From the NCBI RefSeq assembly GCF_004522175.1, contig NZ_SDEB01000011.1, positions 62,001 through 126,000 of the forward strand: 64,000 nt of DNA, given 5' to 3'. Below are positions 17,657-27,117 of the stretch, piece by piece. The position numbers were made by a program, and so were the translations under genes. Each line of letters opens with the position of its first letter. Positions within the stretch are counted from its first letter, which is position 1. The notes under the pieces are model-generated. The model had not been told where the DNA came from and searched no databases. It saw only the letters and a program-made list of their open reading frames with translations. This DNA comes from Paracoccus ravus. Its GTDB lineage: Bacteria; Pseudomonadota; Alphaproteobacteria; Rhodobacterales; Rhodobacteraceae.

Positions 17657-19986
17657 ACTCACGCATGTCGCTTCGCCTTCCCCTGCTGGCGCTCTGGGCC
17701 GTGACGCTTGTCCCGGTCTTTGCCCTGAGCGCGATCCCGGTGTCGAACATGGGTCAGGGGATGCTGGGTGTCATGGCGGTCATCCTGGTCGCGCTGCTCA
17801 AACCCTTCACGTCGAGTATCCTCGCCCGCACCAGCTTTGTCGCGATCGCCAGCGTGGTGGTGCTGCGCTACTGGTTCTGGCGTGTCACGGCGACCCTGCC
17901 CGAGCCGTCGTTCAGCGCCTCCTTCGTGTTTGCCGTGCTGCTTCTGGTGGTCGAGACCTATTCGATCCTCGTCTTCTTCCTTGGCGGCTTCATCACCGCC
18001 GATCCGCTCGAGCGCGGCCTGCCGCCCAAGGTCGAACTGGAGGATCTGCCCAGCGTCGACATTCTGGTGCCGTCCTATAACGAGCCGGTCGAGATGCTCA
18101 GCATCACGCTTTCGGCCGCAAAGAACATGATCTACCCGGCCTCGCGTCGGCGGGTGGTGCTTTGCGACGATGGGGGCACGGATCAGCGCTGCAATTCGCC
18201 CGACCCGGAACTGGCCGCGCGGTCGCGCTCGCGCCGGGCCGAGTTGCAGGCGCTTTGCGCGGAAATGGGCGTGATCTATTCCACCCGCGCCCGCAATGAG
18301 CACGCGAAGGCCGGGAATATGAGCGCGGCGCTGGACCGGCTGGTTGGCGATCTGGTCGTGGTTTTTGACGCCGACCACGTGCCCTCGCGCGACTTTCTCG
18401 CCCGCACTGTCGGCTATTTCTCGCAGGACCCCAAGCTGTTCCTTGTCCAGACCCCGCATCACTTCATCAATCCCGATCCGATCCAGCGCAATCTGGGACT
18501 GAAATCCCCGCCCGAGAACGAGATGTTCTACGGCATGATCCATCGCGGGCTGGACCGCTGGGGCGGGGCGTTCTTCTGCGGCTCGGCGGCGGTGATCCGG
18601 CGCAAGGCGCTGGACAGCGTCGGCGGCTTTGCCGGCGAGACCATCACCGAGGATGCCGAAACCGCGCTGGACATCCATGCGCGCGGCTGGCGCAGCCTTT
18701 ACATCGACCGCGCCATGATCGCGGGGCTTCAGCCCGAGACCTTCGTGTCCTTCATCCAGCAGCGGGGCCGTTGGGCCTCGGGCATGGTCCAGATGCTGAT
18801 GCTCAAGAACCCGCTGTTCCGGCCCGGCCTGAAGCCCATGCAGCGGCTTTGCTACATCAACTCGATGTCCTTCTGGTTCTTTCCGCTGATCCGGCTGGTA
18901 TATATCATCGCGCCGCTGACTTACCTGTTCTTCGGGGTCGAAATCGTCGTCACCACCTTCCAAGAGGCCATGACCTATGTGCTGAGCTACATGGCCGTGG
19001 TGCTGTTGGTTCAGAACGGCATCTTCTCGCGCTATCGCTGGCCCTTGATCTCGGAGATCTACGAGATCGCGCAGGCGCCCTATCTTGCGGTCTCGATCTT
19101 TCGCACGATCCTGCGCCCGCGCGGCGCAAAATTCAACGTGACCGCCAAGGACGAGACCCTGGCCGAGAATTACATCTCGCCGATCTACAAGCCGCTTCTG
19201 GCCCTGTTTGGCCTGACCGTCGCCGGCGTCGTGGCGCTGGCTTTCCGCTGGCTCGCATTCCCCGGCGACCGCAGCGTGCTGTCCGTGGTGGGGGTCTGGG
19301 CGATCATCAATCTGCTGCTGGTCTCGCTGTCGCTTCGCGCGGTGTCGGAAAAGCAGCAGCGCCGGGCCTCGCCGCGGGTCGAAACCGCATTGCCCGCGAC
19401 CGTCAACTGGACCGGCTCGGGTCCGGTCCCCCTAAGCGCGACGGTGCTAGACGTCTCGACCAGCGGCGCGCAGCTTCGCCTTGACCAGGCACCCCAGGGC
19501 CGGGACAGGCGCATGGTCCGTGTCGGCGACGAGATCGCCTTCCGCCCGCGCTTCGAACATGCCGCACATCTCGAGCAAGAGATCCGCGCCACCGTGCTGG
19601 CGATCAAGAACAGCGCCGCAAACGGCACGACTCTGGGTCTGCGATTTGTCGCCGACCAGCCGCTGGTGGTTCGTGAGGTGGTCGCGCAGATGATCTTTGG
19701 CGATAGCGAGGTCTGGCTGAAACAGCGCGAAGCCAGCCGCGAGGGCAAGGGGCTGTTGGCCGGGCTGGCCTATATTCTGGCTCTCATGGTGACGTCGATT
19801 CCTCGGACCTTCTCCGATTTCCGGCGCGAACCGGCGCGGCGGCGGCGCAACCGGCTTGCGCCCGCGCAGAACCGGCAGCCCGCGCATCTGATGGCCTTTG
19901 GCGCCGATTTCGATACGGAAGAGCATCGCAGCGAGGCCATGCCGCAGCCGCTCGAGGCCTTCATCGGGATGGAGCAGCTACGATGA
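17653..19986 (+). CDS. bcsA: Cellulose synthase catalytic subunit with PilZ domain
   Basis: The 777-aa product starts at the ATG that overlaps the bcsN stop. It polymerises UDP-glucose into beta-1,4-glucan and passes the chain through its own membrane channel. Multiple helices flank a cytosolic GT2 domain with DDGGTD (about residue 172), FDADH (about 239), TED (about 333) and QQRGRW (about 369), the full D,D,D,Q(Q/R)xRW set. After the second membrane block a PilZ domain carries RRASPR (RxxxR) and DVSTSG (DxSxxG) near residues 570-605, so the enzyme should be activated by c-di-GMP. It overlaps bcsB by 4 bases. Confidence 0.95.
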   Translation: MNSRMSLRLPLLALWAVTLVPVFALSAIPVSNMGQGMLGVMAVILVALLKPFTSSILARTSFVAIASVVVLRYWFWRVTATLPEPSFSASFVFAVLLLVVETYSILVFFLGGFITADPLERGLPPKVELEDLPSVDILVPSYNEPVEMLSITLSAAKNMIYPASRRRVVLCDDGGTDQRCNSPDPELAARSRSRRAELQALCAEMGVIYSTRARNEHAKAGNMSAALDRLVGDLVVVFDADHVPSRDFLARTVGYFSQDPKLFLVQTPHHFINPDPIQRNLGLKSPPENEMFYGMIHRGLDRWGGAFFCGSAAVIRRKALDSVGGFAGETITEDAETALDIHARGWRSLYIDRAMIAGLQPETFVSFIQQRGRWASGMVQMLMLKNPLFRPGLKPMQRLCYINSMSFWFFPLIRLVYIIAPLTYLFFGVEIVVTTFQEAMTYVLSYMAVVLLVQNGIFSRYRWPLISEIYEIAQAPYLAVSIFRTILRPRGAKFNVTAKDETLAENYISPIYKPLLALFGLTVAGVVALAFRWLAFPGDRSVLSVVGVWAIINLLLVSLSLRAVSEKQQRRASPRVETALPATVNWTGSGPVPLSATVLDVSTSGAQLRLDQAPQGRDRRMVRVGDEIAFRPRFEHAAHLEQEIRATVLAIKNSAANGTTLGLRFVADQPLVVREVVAQMIFGDSEVWLKQREASREGKGLLAGLAYILALMVTSIPRTFSDFRREPARRRRNRLAPAQNRQPAHLMAFGADFDTEEHRSEAMPQPLEAFIGMEQLR

Positions 19987-22232
19987 CCCGCGCCGCCCGC
20001 GCCCCGGCCCTGATCCTGGCCGTGATCCTCGCGCTTGGGCTTACGACAGCCGCGGCCTCGGCGCAGGACGTGCCCGAGATCCGGATCGCACCCCCCGAGA
20101 CCAGTGAGACCGAACCCGAACCCGAACCCGAACCCCGGCCAGAGACCACCGCGACACCCGTTCCGGCAGAGCGCGACGCGACCGAAGCAGTGACGGAACC
20201 ACAGGAGCGCCGCAGCTTTGCGCCCCTGCGCCCCTCGGCCCCTGTTCCGCCGCGCGTGGTCATGGGGGCCGGCCTGTCCGAGCCGGGCATCCTGCGTCTG
20301 ACGGGCGAGGTCGCGGCCAGCTCTTTCGACCTGTGGCTGCCCGAGGACCTGCCCTTGCCGCGCGAACTGGTCCTGACCACGCGCGCCTCGATCAATGTCC
20401 TCCCGGATAATGCGGCTCTGCGGGTCACGGTGAATGATGCGCCGCCGGCGGAACTGCCGGTCAGCCATTTCGAAGGGTTCCAGCCTTTGCGCCTGCCTGC
20501 GCCGGGACTGGTGCCCGGCATGAACCGCATCGGCATCGCGCTGGACCAGCCGCACCGGATCTTTTGCGGACCCGATGCCAGTTTCGATGTCTGGACCGAA
20601 TTCGATCTGGCGCGCAGCGGCGCCGAATACCCTGCGGCGACCCTGCCTCTGGACGCGCAGGCCTTTTCCCGTGCCGTCGGGGACCAGATCGCGGCGGGAC
20701 GGCCGCTGGCGCTGCTCGCCGATCCGGCGGCCGATCCGGCCAGCCTGCGCGCGCTTGCGACCACGCTCGGCGCAGCGATGCAGGGCCTGGGAAGGATCGA
20801 GATCCGGTCGTTCTACGCGCCGGGTTCTGACGGTGCCTCGGTCGCTCTGGTTCCCTCGGGGCAAAGCCGGGCCAGCTTGCGGCGGGATGCGCGTGGCGCC
20901 GCCGTGCTTGTGGTCGAGGTCGCGGATGGTGTCCTGCCTGATCTCAAGGGCATGATCCTTGCCGAGGCGATGCCCGCCAGCCCCCCGGTTCCGTCCTTGT
21001 CTCCCGGTCGGGAAACCAGCCTCGCCGAACTGGGCGCGCCGGACGTGATCGGCAATACCCGTTACTATCGCCATGATCTGCGCTTCCGGCTGCCTTCGGA
21101 CTGGCTGCTGCTGGCGAACCAGAAGGCGCAGATGCGACTGGTCTATGGCTTTGCCGATGACCTGCCCAAGGGCGCGATGCTGCTCGTCAAGATCAATGAC
21201 GAGACGATCCGCCTCTTGCCGCTCGATAGCGAGGGCGGGCGGATCGTCGATCCATTGGCCATTCCCTTCGCGGCGCGGCTCTTGCACCCCGGCGTGAACA
21301 GGCTCAGCTTCGAGATGATGGTTCCCGGCGATCCGGCGGACTCCGCCTGCGGACCCCGCCGGACCGACATGCTGGTGATCACAGGGGACACGACGCTCGA
21401 GGTGCCGACCTCTCCGGCCATGTCCCTGTCCGGGCTTTCCGGCCCGCTTTTGGGCCTGACCGCCGATGGCATTTCGGTCAGCCCCGAGGCCGCTGAACAG
21501 GACAGCCTGCAACGCTTTGCCACGGAACTGGCCGCGCGTTTCGCCGGAACTGGCGATGCCGACGATCAGGTCAGCCTGTCCGTGACCGATGTGACCGGCC
21601 TGTCCCGATCCGAAAGCGGCATCCCCCCGCGCATCCTGCAAGACGCGCTCTTGCCGCCCGCCGCCGCATCGGCAGCCTCGATCGCGCCCGGCGCCGACAG
21701 CCCCGGTTTCCGCCTGAGCGAGGACGCCCCACAGACCGATCCGGCTAAGCCCGAACCGGGCAAGGGCGGCGAGATGTCGATCGCCAACTGGGTCTCCCGG
21801 CAGGCCGCGCGCCTCCGTCAGGCCGCCTTCATGTCCTCGGACGGGGATCTGGCGACCTGGCTCGCGGCCCGCAAGGGCGACGCCCTTCTGATCTCTGCCG
21901 ACCCGTCTGAGCCCGGCGCCCTACGGCTGGTGCTCGGGCCGCAGGCCAGGGCCGAGGCCATCGGTTCGGCGCTCATATCCATGCGTGACGATTGGCTTGG
22001 CGAGGGAAGGGTTGCATTGCTCTCGAATGACGGGACAAGGCAGGTCTGGGCCGAGGCCGGATTGCCACGGATGCGCGAGGCGGTGACGCCGCTCAACATG
22101 CTGCCGGTCCTTGGCAATTACGCCTCGTGGTCACCGCTGTTATTCACCGCGGGGATCATGGCCTTCGCCCTTATCTCGGTCATCCCGGCGCTGCTGATCG
22201 TGATCATCTTCCGCAGTCGGAGAATTCGCTGA
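19983..22232 (+). CDS. bcsB: Cellulose synthase periplasmic subunit BcsB
   Basis: This 749-aa protein has a signal peptide (residues 1-28), a short Pro/Glu-rich linker (EPEPEPEPRPE) and then the BcsB repeat architecture, with carbohydrate-binding and ferredoxin-like domains (motifs such as LPEDLPLPRELVL and NPLAIPF-like loops). A single C-terminal membrane helix (about 718-742) anchors it next to BcsA. BcsB guides the glucan across the periplasm and is needed for BcsA activity. Start and stop overlap bcsA by 4 bases and bcsZ by 1 base (TGATG), showing one coupled operon. Confidence 0.92.
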   Translation: MTRAARAPALILAVILALGLTTAAASAQDVPEIRIAPPETSETEPEPEPEPRPETTATPVPAERDATEAVTEPQERRSFAPLRPSAPVPPRVVMGAGLSEPGILRLTGEVAASSFDLWLPEDLPLPRELVLTTRASINVLPDNAALRVTVNDAPPAELPVSHFEGFQPLRLPAPGLVPGMNRIGIALDQPHRIFCGPDASFDVWTEFDLARSGAEYPAATLPLDAQAFSRAVGDQIAAGRPLALLADPAADPASLRALATTLGAAMQGLGRIEIRSFYAPGSDGASVALVPSGQSRASLRRDARGAAVLVVEVADGVLPDLKGMILAEAMPASPPVPSLSPGRETSLAELGAPDVIGNTRYYRHDLRFRLPSDWLLLANQKAQMRLVYGFADDLPKGAMLLVKINDETIRLLPLDSEGGRIVDPLAIPFAARLLHPGVNRLSFEMMVPGDPADSACGPRRTDMLVITGDTTLEVPTSPAMSLSGLSGPLLGLTADGISVSPEAAEQDSLQRFATELAARFAGTGDADDQVSLSVTDVTGLSRSESGIPPRILQDALLPPAAASAASIAPGADSPGFRLSEDAPQTDPAKPEPGKGGEMSIANWVSRQAARLRQAAFMSSDGDLATWLAARKGDALLISADPSEPGALRLVLGPQARAEAIGSALISMRDDWLGEGRVALLSNDGTRQVWAEAGLPRMREAVTPLNMLPVLGNYASWSPLLFTAGIMAFALISVIPALLIVIIFRSRRIR

Positions 22233-23317
22233 TGCACCGACGTGACTTCCTGTTCACAACGCTGGCCGCGAGTCTCCTCAGCGGACCTGCTTCTGCCTTG
22301 GCCGAGGAAGGGATGACCCATTTCGGTTCCGATCATCCGCTGCAAGGTTCCTGGCGCATGTGGAAGGCGCTTTGCCTGAACGCCGAAGGCCGGGTCATCG
22401 ACGGTTTTCAGAACGCCGCCAGCCATTCCGAGGGCCAGGGCTACGGGCTGGCCCTGGCCGCGATGTTCGGTGATCATGCGGCCTTCGACGCGATCATGGC
22501 ATGGAGCGATACCAATCTGGCCGTGCGCGACGATGCGCTGATGGCATGGCGATGGCTGCCCGAAGCCGATCCGCATATCCAGGATCGCAACAATGCCACC
22601 GATGGCGACCTGTTCTTTGCCTGGGGGCTGGTTCTTGGCGGAGAACGTCAGGGCCGTCCCGAACTGATCGAGCGCGCGACACGGATCGCGGGCGACATTG
22701 TCAGGCTCTGCGCCGCGCCGCATCCCGATGGCAGCGCGGGCAATGTCATGCTGCCCGCGGCGGCCGGATTTCTGACGGCCGATCAATTGGTGGTGAACCC
22801 CTCGTATTACATGCCCCGGGCGATGCGCGAGGTAGCATCTGCAACCGGCGTCCGGGCCTTGGCAGAGCTTGCCGATACCGGCGAGACCCTGATCGAGGCC
22901 CTGGCGCAAAACGGGCTGGTCCCCGACTGGATCGCGCTGACCGCCTCGGGGCCGGTCCCCCCGCCCGAGAATTTCTCGCGCCGCTCGGGCTATGAGGCGA
23001 TCCGCGTGCCCTTGATGGCGCTTTGGTCGGGCAATGCCGGATCAGCCTCCGTCCGGAATTTCGCGCAGGCCACGGCCGATGGATGGATGACCGAGAATCC
23101 CCCGGTCGTATTTGCTCCGGACAGCGGCGAGGTGATCGAGCGCAGCAGCCATGCCGGCTATCGCGCCGTCGCAGCCCTGAGCGATTGCGCGATGCGCGAC
23201 GGCGCGGGCTCGGTGATGCCGCGCTTTACCGCCGAGCAACCCTATTATCCCGCGACGCTGCATCTGATGGCGCTGGTCGCACAAGTCACAGGGTTTCCAA
23301 GATGCGTACCTCTTTGA
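22232..23317 (+). CDS. bcsZ: Periplasmic endo-beta-1,4-glucanase BcsZ (GH8)
   Basis: The ATG at 22232 gives a 361-aa protein with a twin-arginine-like leader (MHRRDFLFTTLAASLLS). The GH8 catalytic acid lies in ASHSEGQGYGLALA (glutamate near residue 55) and the base side in DGDLFFAWGL (about 113-120). BcsZ trims mislocalised cellulose in the periplasm and is normally required for good cellulose export. The next gene starts 16 bases before this stop. Confidence 0.92.
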   Translation: MHRRDFLFTTLAASLLSGPASALAEEGMTHFGSDHPLQGSWRMWKALCLNAEGRVIDGFQNAASHSEGQGYGLALAAMFGDHAAFDAIMAWSDTNLAVRDDALMAWRWLPEADPHIQDRNNATDGDLFFAWGLVLGGERQGRPELIERATRIAGDIVRLCAAPHPDGSAGNVMLPAAAGFLTADQLVVNPSYYMPRAMREVASATGVRALAELADTGETLIEALAQNGLVPDWIALTASGPVPPPENFSRRSGYEAIRVPLMALWSGNAGSASVRNFAQATADGWMTENPPVVFAPDSGEVIERSSHAGYRAVAALSDCAMRDGAGSVMPRFTAEQPYYPATLHLMALVAQVTGFPRCVPL

Positions 23318-24687
23318 TCCGCCCCGCTTTGCTTGCCGGGGCATTTGTCATGGCCTTTCCCGCCTTTGCCCAGGAGGCCCCGTCACCCGACGAGTTTCTG
23401 GCGCTGAACATCTATCTTCAGCGCAATGAAAGCGCTGCGGTCGAGGCGGAATTGCGGCGCTTGCGCGTGAAATATCCGCAATGGACCCCGCCTGCGGATC
23501 TGCGGCAATTGTCCCGCACCACCACCAGCCCCGGCACCGAAATCGACAGCTTCTACAAGCAGCTTGCGGCGGGACAGGTCGAGCAGGCGCAGGCGACCCT
23601 TGCCGCGATGCGCAGGGATTATCCGACTTGGACGCCTCCGGCCGATATGAGCGTGCAGCTCGAGACCGCTTCGGGGCAGAAATCCCTGGATGCCGCCTTG
23701 CAAGGCGGCGATGTCGAGGCCGCCCGCTCGGTCGCGACGCGCACGCCGGGTCTTTTGCGCTGCGACCGGATCAACAATGCATGGCGCATCGCCGAAGGCC
23801 AGGCCAGCGCTGGAAACAAGGCCGAGGCTCTTGCGACCTACCGCGCCATTCTGGGCGCCTGCACCGACCCGGGCGACCTCGCCGCGACGATCGAAAAGGC
23901 CGATGCCGTCAGCACCGAGGCCGAGTTGCGGGCCATGGTCTCTATGGTCACCGGGCGGTTCCCGGCGGAAGCCGCGCGCTTCGATCAGCTTTTGCAACGC
24001 CTGCTTGCCGGCCGTGGGGCGGCTCGGACAGTCGTCGTTCCACAGCCTGCAGCCCCGTCCCAGACGCCCGCCCGCCCGGCCGAGCAGCCGCGCCAACAGG
24101 CGGCCGCTCAGCCGCGGCAACAGAGCCGCAGCCCCGAAAGCGGCACGAGCCAGCCCGCGCCGCGCCGCAGCAAGGAAAGCCCCGCGCAATGCGCGGCCCG
24201 CACCGCGACTGCCCGTGCGGCGGCGACGGTGCTTGAACGTGCGTGGTGCGTTTACAATCTGGACCGAACCATGGATGCGCTGGCGGATTTCCGCACGGCT
24301 CTGGCGGGTCGCCTGAACGCCCAGCAGCAGCGCGAGGCCCGCTACGGGCTGTCGCTGGCCTATCTCAAGCTCGGAATGGCAGAAGAGGCCTCGCGGATCG
24401 CCGCAGCAACCGATTTCACCCATCAGCAACGCGTCGATGTCGAACGCCAGATCCTCGACCAACGCGGGGTGCAAGCCTATCGCGAGCGGCGCTTTCGCGA
24501 CGCGATCCGGTATTTCGACGCGATGGAGCAGATCGCGGGCGGAATCCGGCGCGACATCGCGATCCTACGCGCCTATGCCTATCTGAACGCCGACCTGCGC
24601 ACCAAGGCCCGCGCCGAGTTCATGCGGCTGAACAACGAGCTTTCGACCAACGAAACCCGCCGCGGGCTGGCCGCATCATCCGATTGA
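23302..24687 (+). CDS. Cellulose-operon helical-repeat (TPR-like) periplasmic protein
   Basis: Starting at MRTSLIRPALLAGAFVMAF (23302), the 461-aa product has a Sec signal peptide and two helical-repeat regions (about 25-235 and 300-460). Near the start two copies of an imperfect repeat read KYPQWTPPADL and DYPTWTPPADM. A low-complexity Pro/Gln/Arg linker separates the regions (about 245-295). It lies in the position where BcsC sits in other operons, but there is no C-terminal outer-membrane beta-barrel. It may be a scaffold that substitutes for the BcsC TPR part. The family was not identified more precisely. Confidence 0.7.
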   Translation: MRTSLIRPALLAGAFVMAFPAFAQEAPSPDEFLALNIYLQRNESAAVEAELRRLRVKYPQWTPPADLRQLSRTTTSPGTEIDSFYKQLAAGQVEQAQATLAAMRRDYPTWTPPADMSVQLETASGQKSLDAALQGGDVEAARSVATRTPGLLRCDRINNAWRIAEGQASAGNKAEALATYRAILGACTDPGDLAATIEKADAVSTEAELRAMVSMVTGRFPAEAARFDQLLQRLLAGRGAARTVVVPQPAAPSQTPARPAEQPRQQAAAQPRQQSRSPESGTSQPAPRRSKESPAQCAARTATARAAATVLERAWCVYNLDRTMDALADFRTALAGRLNAQQQREARYGLSLAYLKLGMAEEASRIAAATDFTHQQRVDVERQILDQRGVQAYRERRFRDAIRYFDAMEQIAGGIRRDIAILRAYAYLNADLRTKARAEFMRLNNELSTNETRRGLAASSD

Positions 24688-24689
24688 GG

Positions 24690-24707
24690 CCCGGCAGATC
24701 TGCCGGG
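24690..24707 (+). terminator. Inverted repeat after the cellulose operon
   Basis: CCCGGCAGATCTGCCGGG is a perfect palindrome 2 bases after the last bcs-operon stop codon. It can form a 7-bp stem with a GATC loop. It lacks a T-run, so it may act as a pause or mRNA-stability hairpin, not necessarily a full intrinsic terminator. Confidence 0.5.
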
Positions 24708-25397
24708 TCGATGCACGGGCTGCTCAAGTGATAGGAATGGGTATGGGAAGGACCACGGCCCCGCATGGGCCAGATTGATCTCGGTCGGCCGGTGCGTGAG
24801 GCGGATCTGACAAGCGATTGGCCCTCAGACGCGAAGCCCTTGCGCGGGGGGCTCACGCAGGCTGCATGGTGGCCGCTCTGAGAGCGGTCCGCTTGCCTCT
24901 GTGGTCTTTCGCGCCGAAGGCAAGCCCGCCTGCGATTTGCGACGATCCGTGCCCTTGCGAAAGACAGGAAGCGCGCGGCACAACAAGAGCGGTGCGAAGG
25001 TCAGGACCTGACGCGACCGGTGCAGGTCCCGATCTATGCCGACCCCACGCCCTCTCGCGGGCGTCCTCGCCGCCGGATCCGCAGCTTGGTGAATAGGTGG
25101 TGGCGCCGCCACCGATCACCTCGTCGCTGCGGGGCAACTGACCCAAACCGGGGCAACCGCATGAAGGCGTACAGCCTATGCGGCTCGGCCTCTCAGGCCC
25201 CTGATGCGACGAAATGTGCCTGTCGTGGGCGAAGGTTCGGCCATTCTGAGGGGATTTGCGCGCAGGACCCGCCGCCGCCCATTGTCCATCCGCCGCGCGT
25301 GATCCCTGCGCGCGAAGTTGCGCCGCTATATCCATCACGTCGCGGTGGAACTTTGCGGGCCGCCATGGCACAACACTGCAAGCGAAGAAGGAATAAC
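24708..25397. other. 690-base gap without a recognised gene
   Basis: Short open frames on both strands show no recognisable motifs and no good ribosome sites. The base composition is like the surrounding genes, so it may be an old decayed gene. The promoter of the flavin oxidoreductase should lie near its right end. Confidence 0.4.
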
Positions 25398-26417
25398 ATG
25401 AAAAAGATCGGTTTTCTCTCCTTTGGTCATTGGTCTGCGGAACAAGGATCGCAGACGCGGACGGCGCAGGACGTTCTGCTGCAATCCATCGAGCTTGCCG
25501 TCGCCGCCGAAGAGCTGGGCGCGGACGGGGCCTATTTCCGCGTCCATCACTTCGCTCGCCAGCTTGGCTCGCCCTTTCCGCTGCTCGCGGCGGTGGGGGC
25601 CCGCACCAGCAGGATCGAGATCGGCACCGCCGTGATCGACATGCGCTATGAAAACCCGCTCTACATGGCCGAGGATGCGGGTGCGGCGGATCTGATCTCG
25701 CAGGGAAGGCTGCAGCTTGGGATCAGCCGCGGCTCGCCCGAGCAGGTGATCGATGGCTGGCGGCATTTCGGCTATCAGCCCGCCGAAGGCGAGACCGATG
25801 CCGATATGGCCCGCCGCCATGCCGAGGTCTTTCTGAACGTCATCCAGGGTCACGGCTTTGCCAAGCCCAATCCGCGCCCGATGTTTCCCAATCCGCCGGG
25901 CCTCCTGCGGCTCGAACCGCATTCGCCGGGCCTGCGCGACCGGATCTGGTGGGGCGCCTCCTCGAATGCGACTGCGCAATGGGCGGCGACCTTGGGCATG
26001 AACCTGCAAAGCTCGACGCTGAAGGACGACGAGAACGGCAAGCCCTTCCATGTCCAGCAAGCCGAGCAGATCCGCGCCTATCGCGAGACCTGGGCCGAGG
26101 TCGGGCATGAGCGCGCGCCCCGCGTCTCGGTCAGCCGCTCGATCTTCCCGCTGCTCGACGATCGTGACCGGATGTATTTCGGGCGCGGCGGCAAGGAGAG
26201 CGACCAGATCGGCATGATCGACCAGACCCGCGCGATCTTCGGGCGCGGCTATGCCGCCGAACCCGACCGCCTGATCGAGGAATTGCGCGGGGATGAGGGC
26301 ATTGCCGAGGCCGACACCCTGCTGCTGACGATCCCGAACCAATTGGGCGTCGACTACAATATCCATGTTCTGGAGGGCATCCTCAAACATGTCGCGCCCG
26401 CCTTGGGCTGGCGCTGA
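25398..26417 (+). CDS. LLM-class flavin-dependent oxidoreductase (luciferase-like)
   Basis: The start at 25398 is supported by GAAGGAA 5-6 bases upstream; the product is 339 aa. The protein has the bacterial luciferase-like TIM-barrel signature: an N-terminal IGFLSFGHW strand, ELGADGAYFRVHHF, TSRIEIGTAVIDMRYENPLYMAEDAGAADLI-type loops (positions 70-105) and LQLGISRGSPEQ. These enzymes use reduced FMN or F420 to monooxygenate or reduce small organic substrates. The substrate is unknown. It stands alone, with long gaps on both sides. Confidence 0.85.
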   Translation: MKKIGFLSFGHWSAEQGSQTRTAQDVLLQSIELAVAAEELGADGAYFRVHHFARQLGSPFPLLAAVGARTSRIEIGTAVIDMRYENPLYMAEDAGAADLISQGRLQLGISRGSPEQVIDGWRHFGYQPAEGETDADMARRHAEVFLNVIQGHGFAKPNPRPMFPNPPGLLRLEPHSPGLRDRIWWGASSNATAQWAATLGMNLQSSTLKDDENGKPFHVQQAEQIRAYRETWAEVGHERAPRVSVSRSIFPLLDDRDRMYFGRGGKESDQIGMIDQTRAIFGRGYAAEPDRLIEELRGDEGIAEADTLLLTIPNQLGVDYNIHVLEGILKHVAPALGWR

Positions 26418-26430
26418 TCGCGGGCGTCCG

Positions 26431-26444
26431 GCCCTCTTGAGGGC
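26431..26444 (+). terminator. Short inverted repeat after the oxidoreductase gene
   Basis: GCCCTCTTGAGGGC begins 14 bases after the stop codon and is a perfect palindrome that can form a small GC-rich hairpin. No T-run follows, so the call is tentative. Confidence 0.35.
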
Positions 26445-26480
26445 GAAGGCGAGTGGCACGCCCTTCGGAAATCCGGCAGC

Positions 26481-27117
26481 ACCGTGACCGTCGCGCGGAC
26501 CGATGCCGCGACATGGCTCACGGCGCAAGATCCATCTGGGGAGGATGAGAAAACGCTGGAGGTTCAGCCCGTGGAGATCACAGGAAGCCACTCGGCGCAG
26601 CGCCGGTGTCCCCTGACCTGCTCAAACAGATCCGGGCGCAGGAGCAGATCGGCAGCGTCACCGCCGACGGTGCCCAGGACACCCGCAAATGCCACGATGC
26701 CAGCGCTGACCGCGGCGCCCACGCTGTCGTTGCATCCCGCAAGAACGCGAAACCGTGGAAGACGGTCCCCGCCGGCGCGGTCGCACGAAACGAAGCACAG
26801 TGGGCATCAATATACCTCGGTCGTGCCCTCTGGCGACGATAGAGCGGATACCGCCGCCGAAGCCGCGTCGAGATATGAGGAGGATCAGAAAACGATCCGG
26901 CGGATCGTTTTCCCGACGACTGGACGCACTGTATGAAACTGCTGCGGCAGCGTCTCATGGCACAGGACCTGGACCGACTGGTCGCCGCGCTTCAAGTCCG
27001 TATCGCCGTTCTGAACGGATACACTGCGCGCGGAATCCCTGTAACGGAGGCCGTGGGAGAGGTCCGATCTGGGGAAGGGCAACGCCCGCCATCAGCTCTT
27101 TTGTTCAACAAAGTCCC
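26481..27117 (+). pseudogene. IS5-family (IS427-like) transposase remnant with right end
   Basis: Read across frames, the plus strand gives LEVQPVEITGSH, then PDLLKQIRAQEQIGSVTADG, AQDTRKCHD, NAKPWKTVPAGAVARNEA and YLGRALWRR. After a break it gives MKLLRQRLMAQDLDRLVAAL and VLNGYTARGIPVTEAVG. These are consecutive blocks of an IS427-group DDE transposase (conserved DG-x-YDTR region, here AQDTR). At least two frameshifts, an in-frame stop and a short foreign insert (about 26870-26920) disrupt it. The 5' third and left end are missing. TTTTGTTCAACAAAGTCCC at 27099-27117 matches the right terminal inverted repeat of this group. Confidence 0.75.

Noticed and set aside
26578-26958. Minus-strand frame of 126 codons with hydrophobic runs
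   Set aside because: It is antisense to the IS5-family transposase remnant, whose plus-strand blocks are clearly recognisable.
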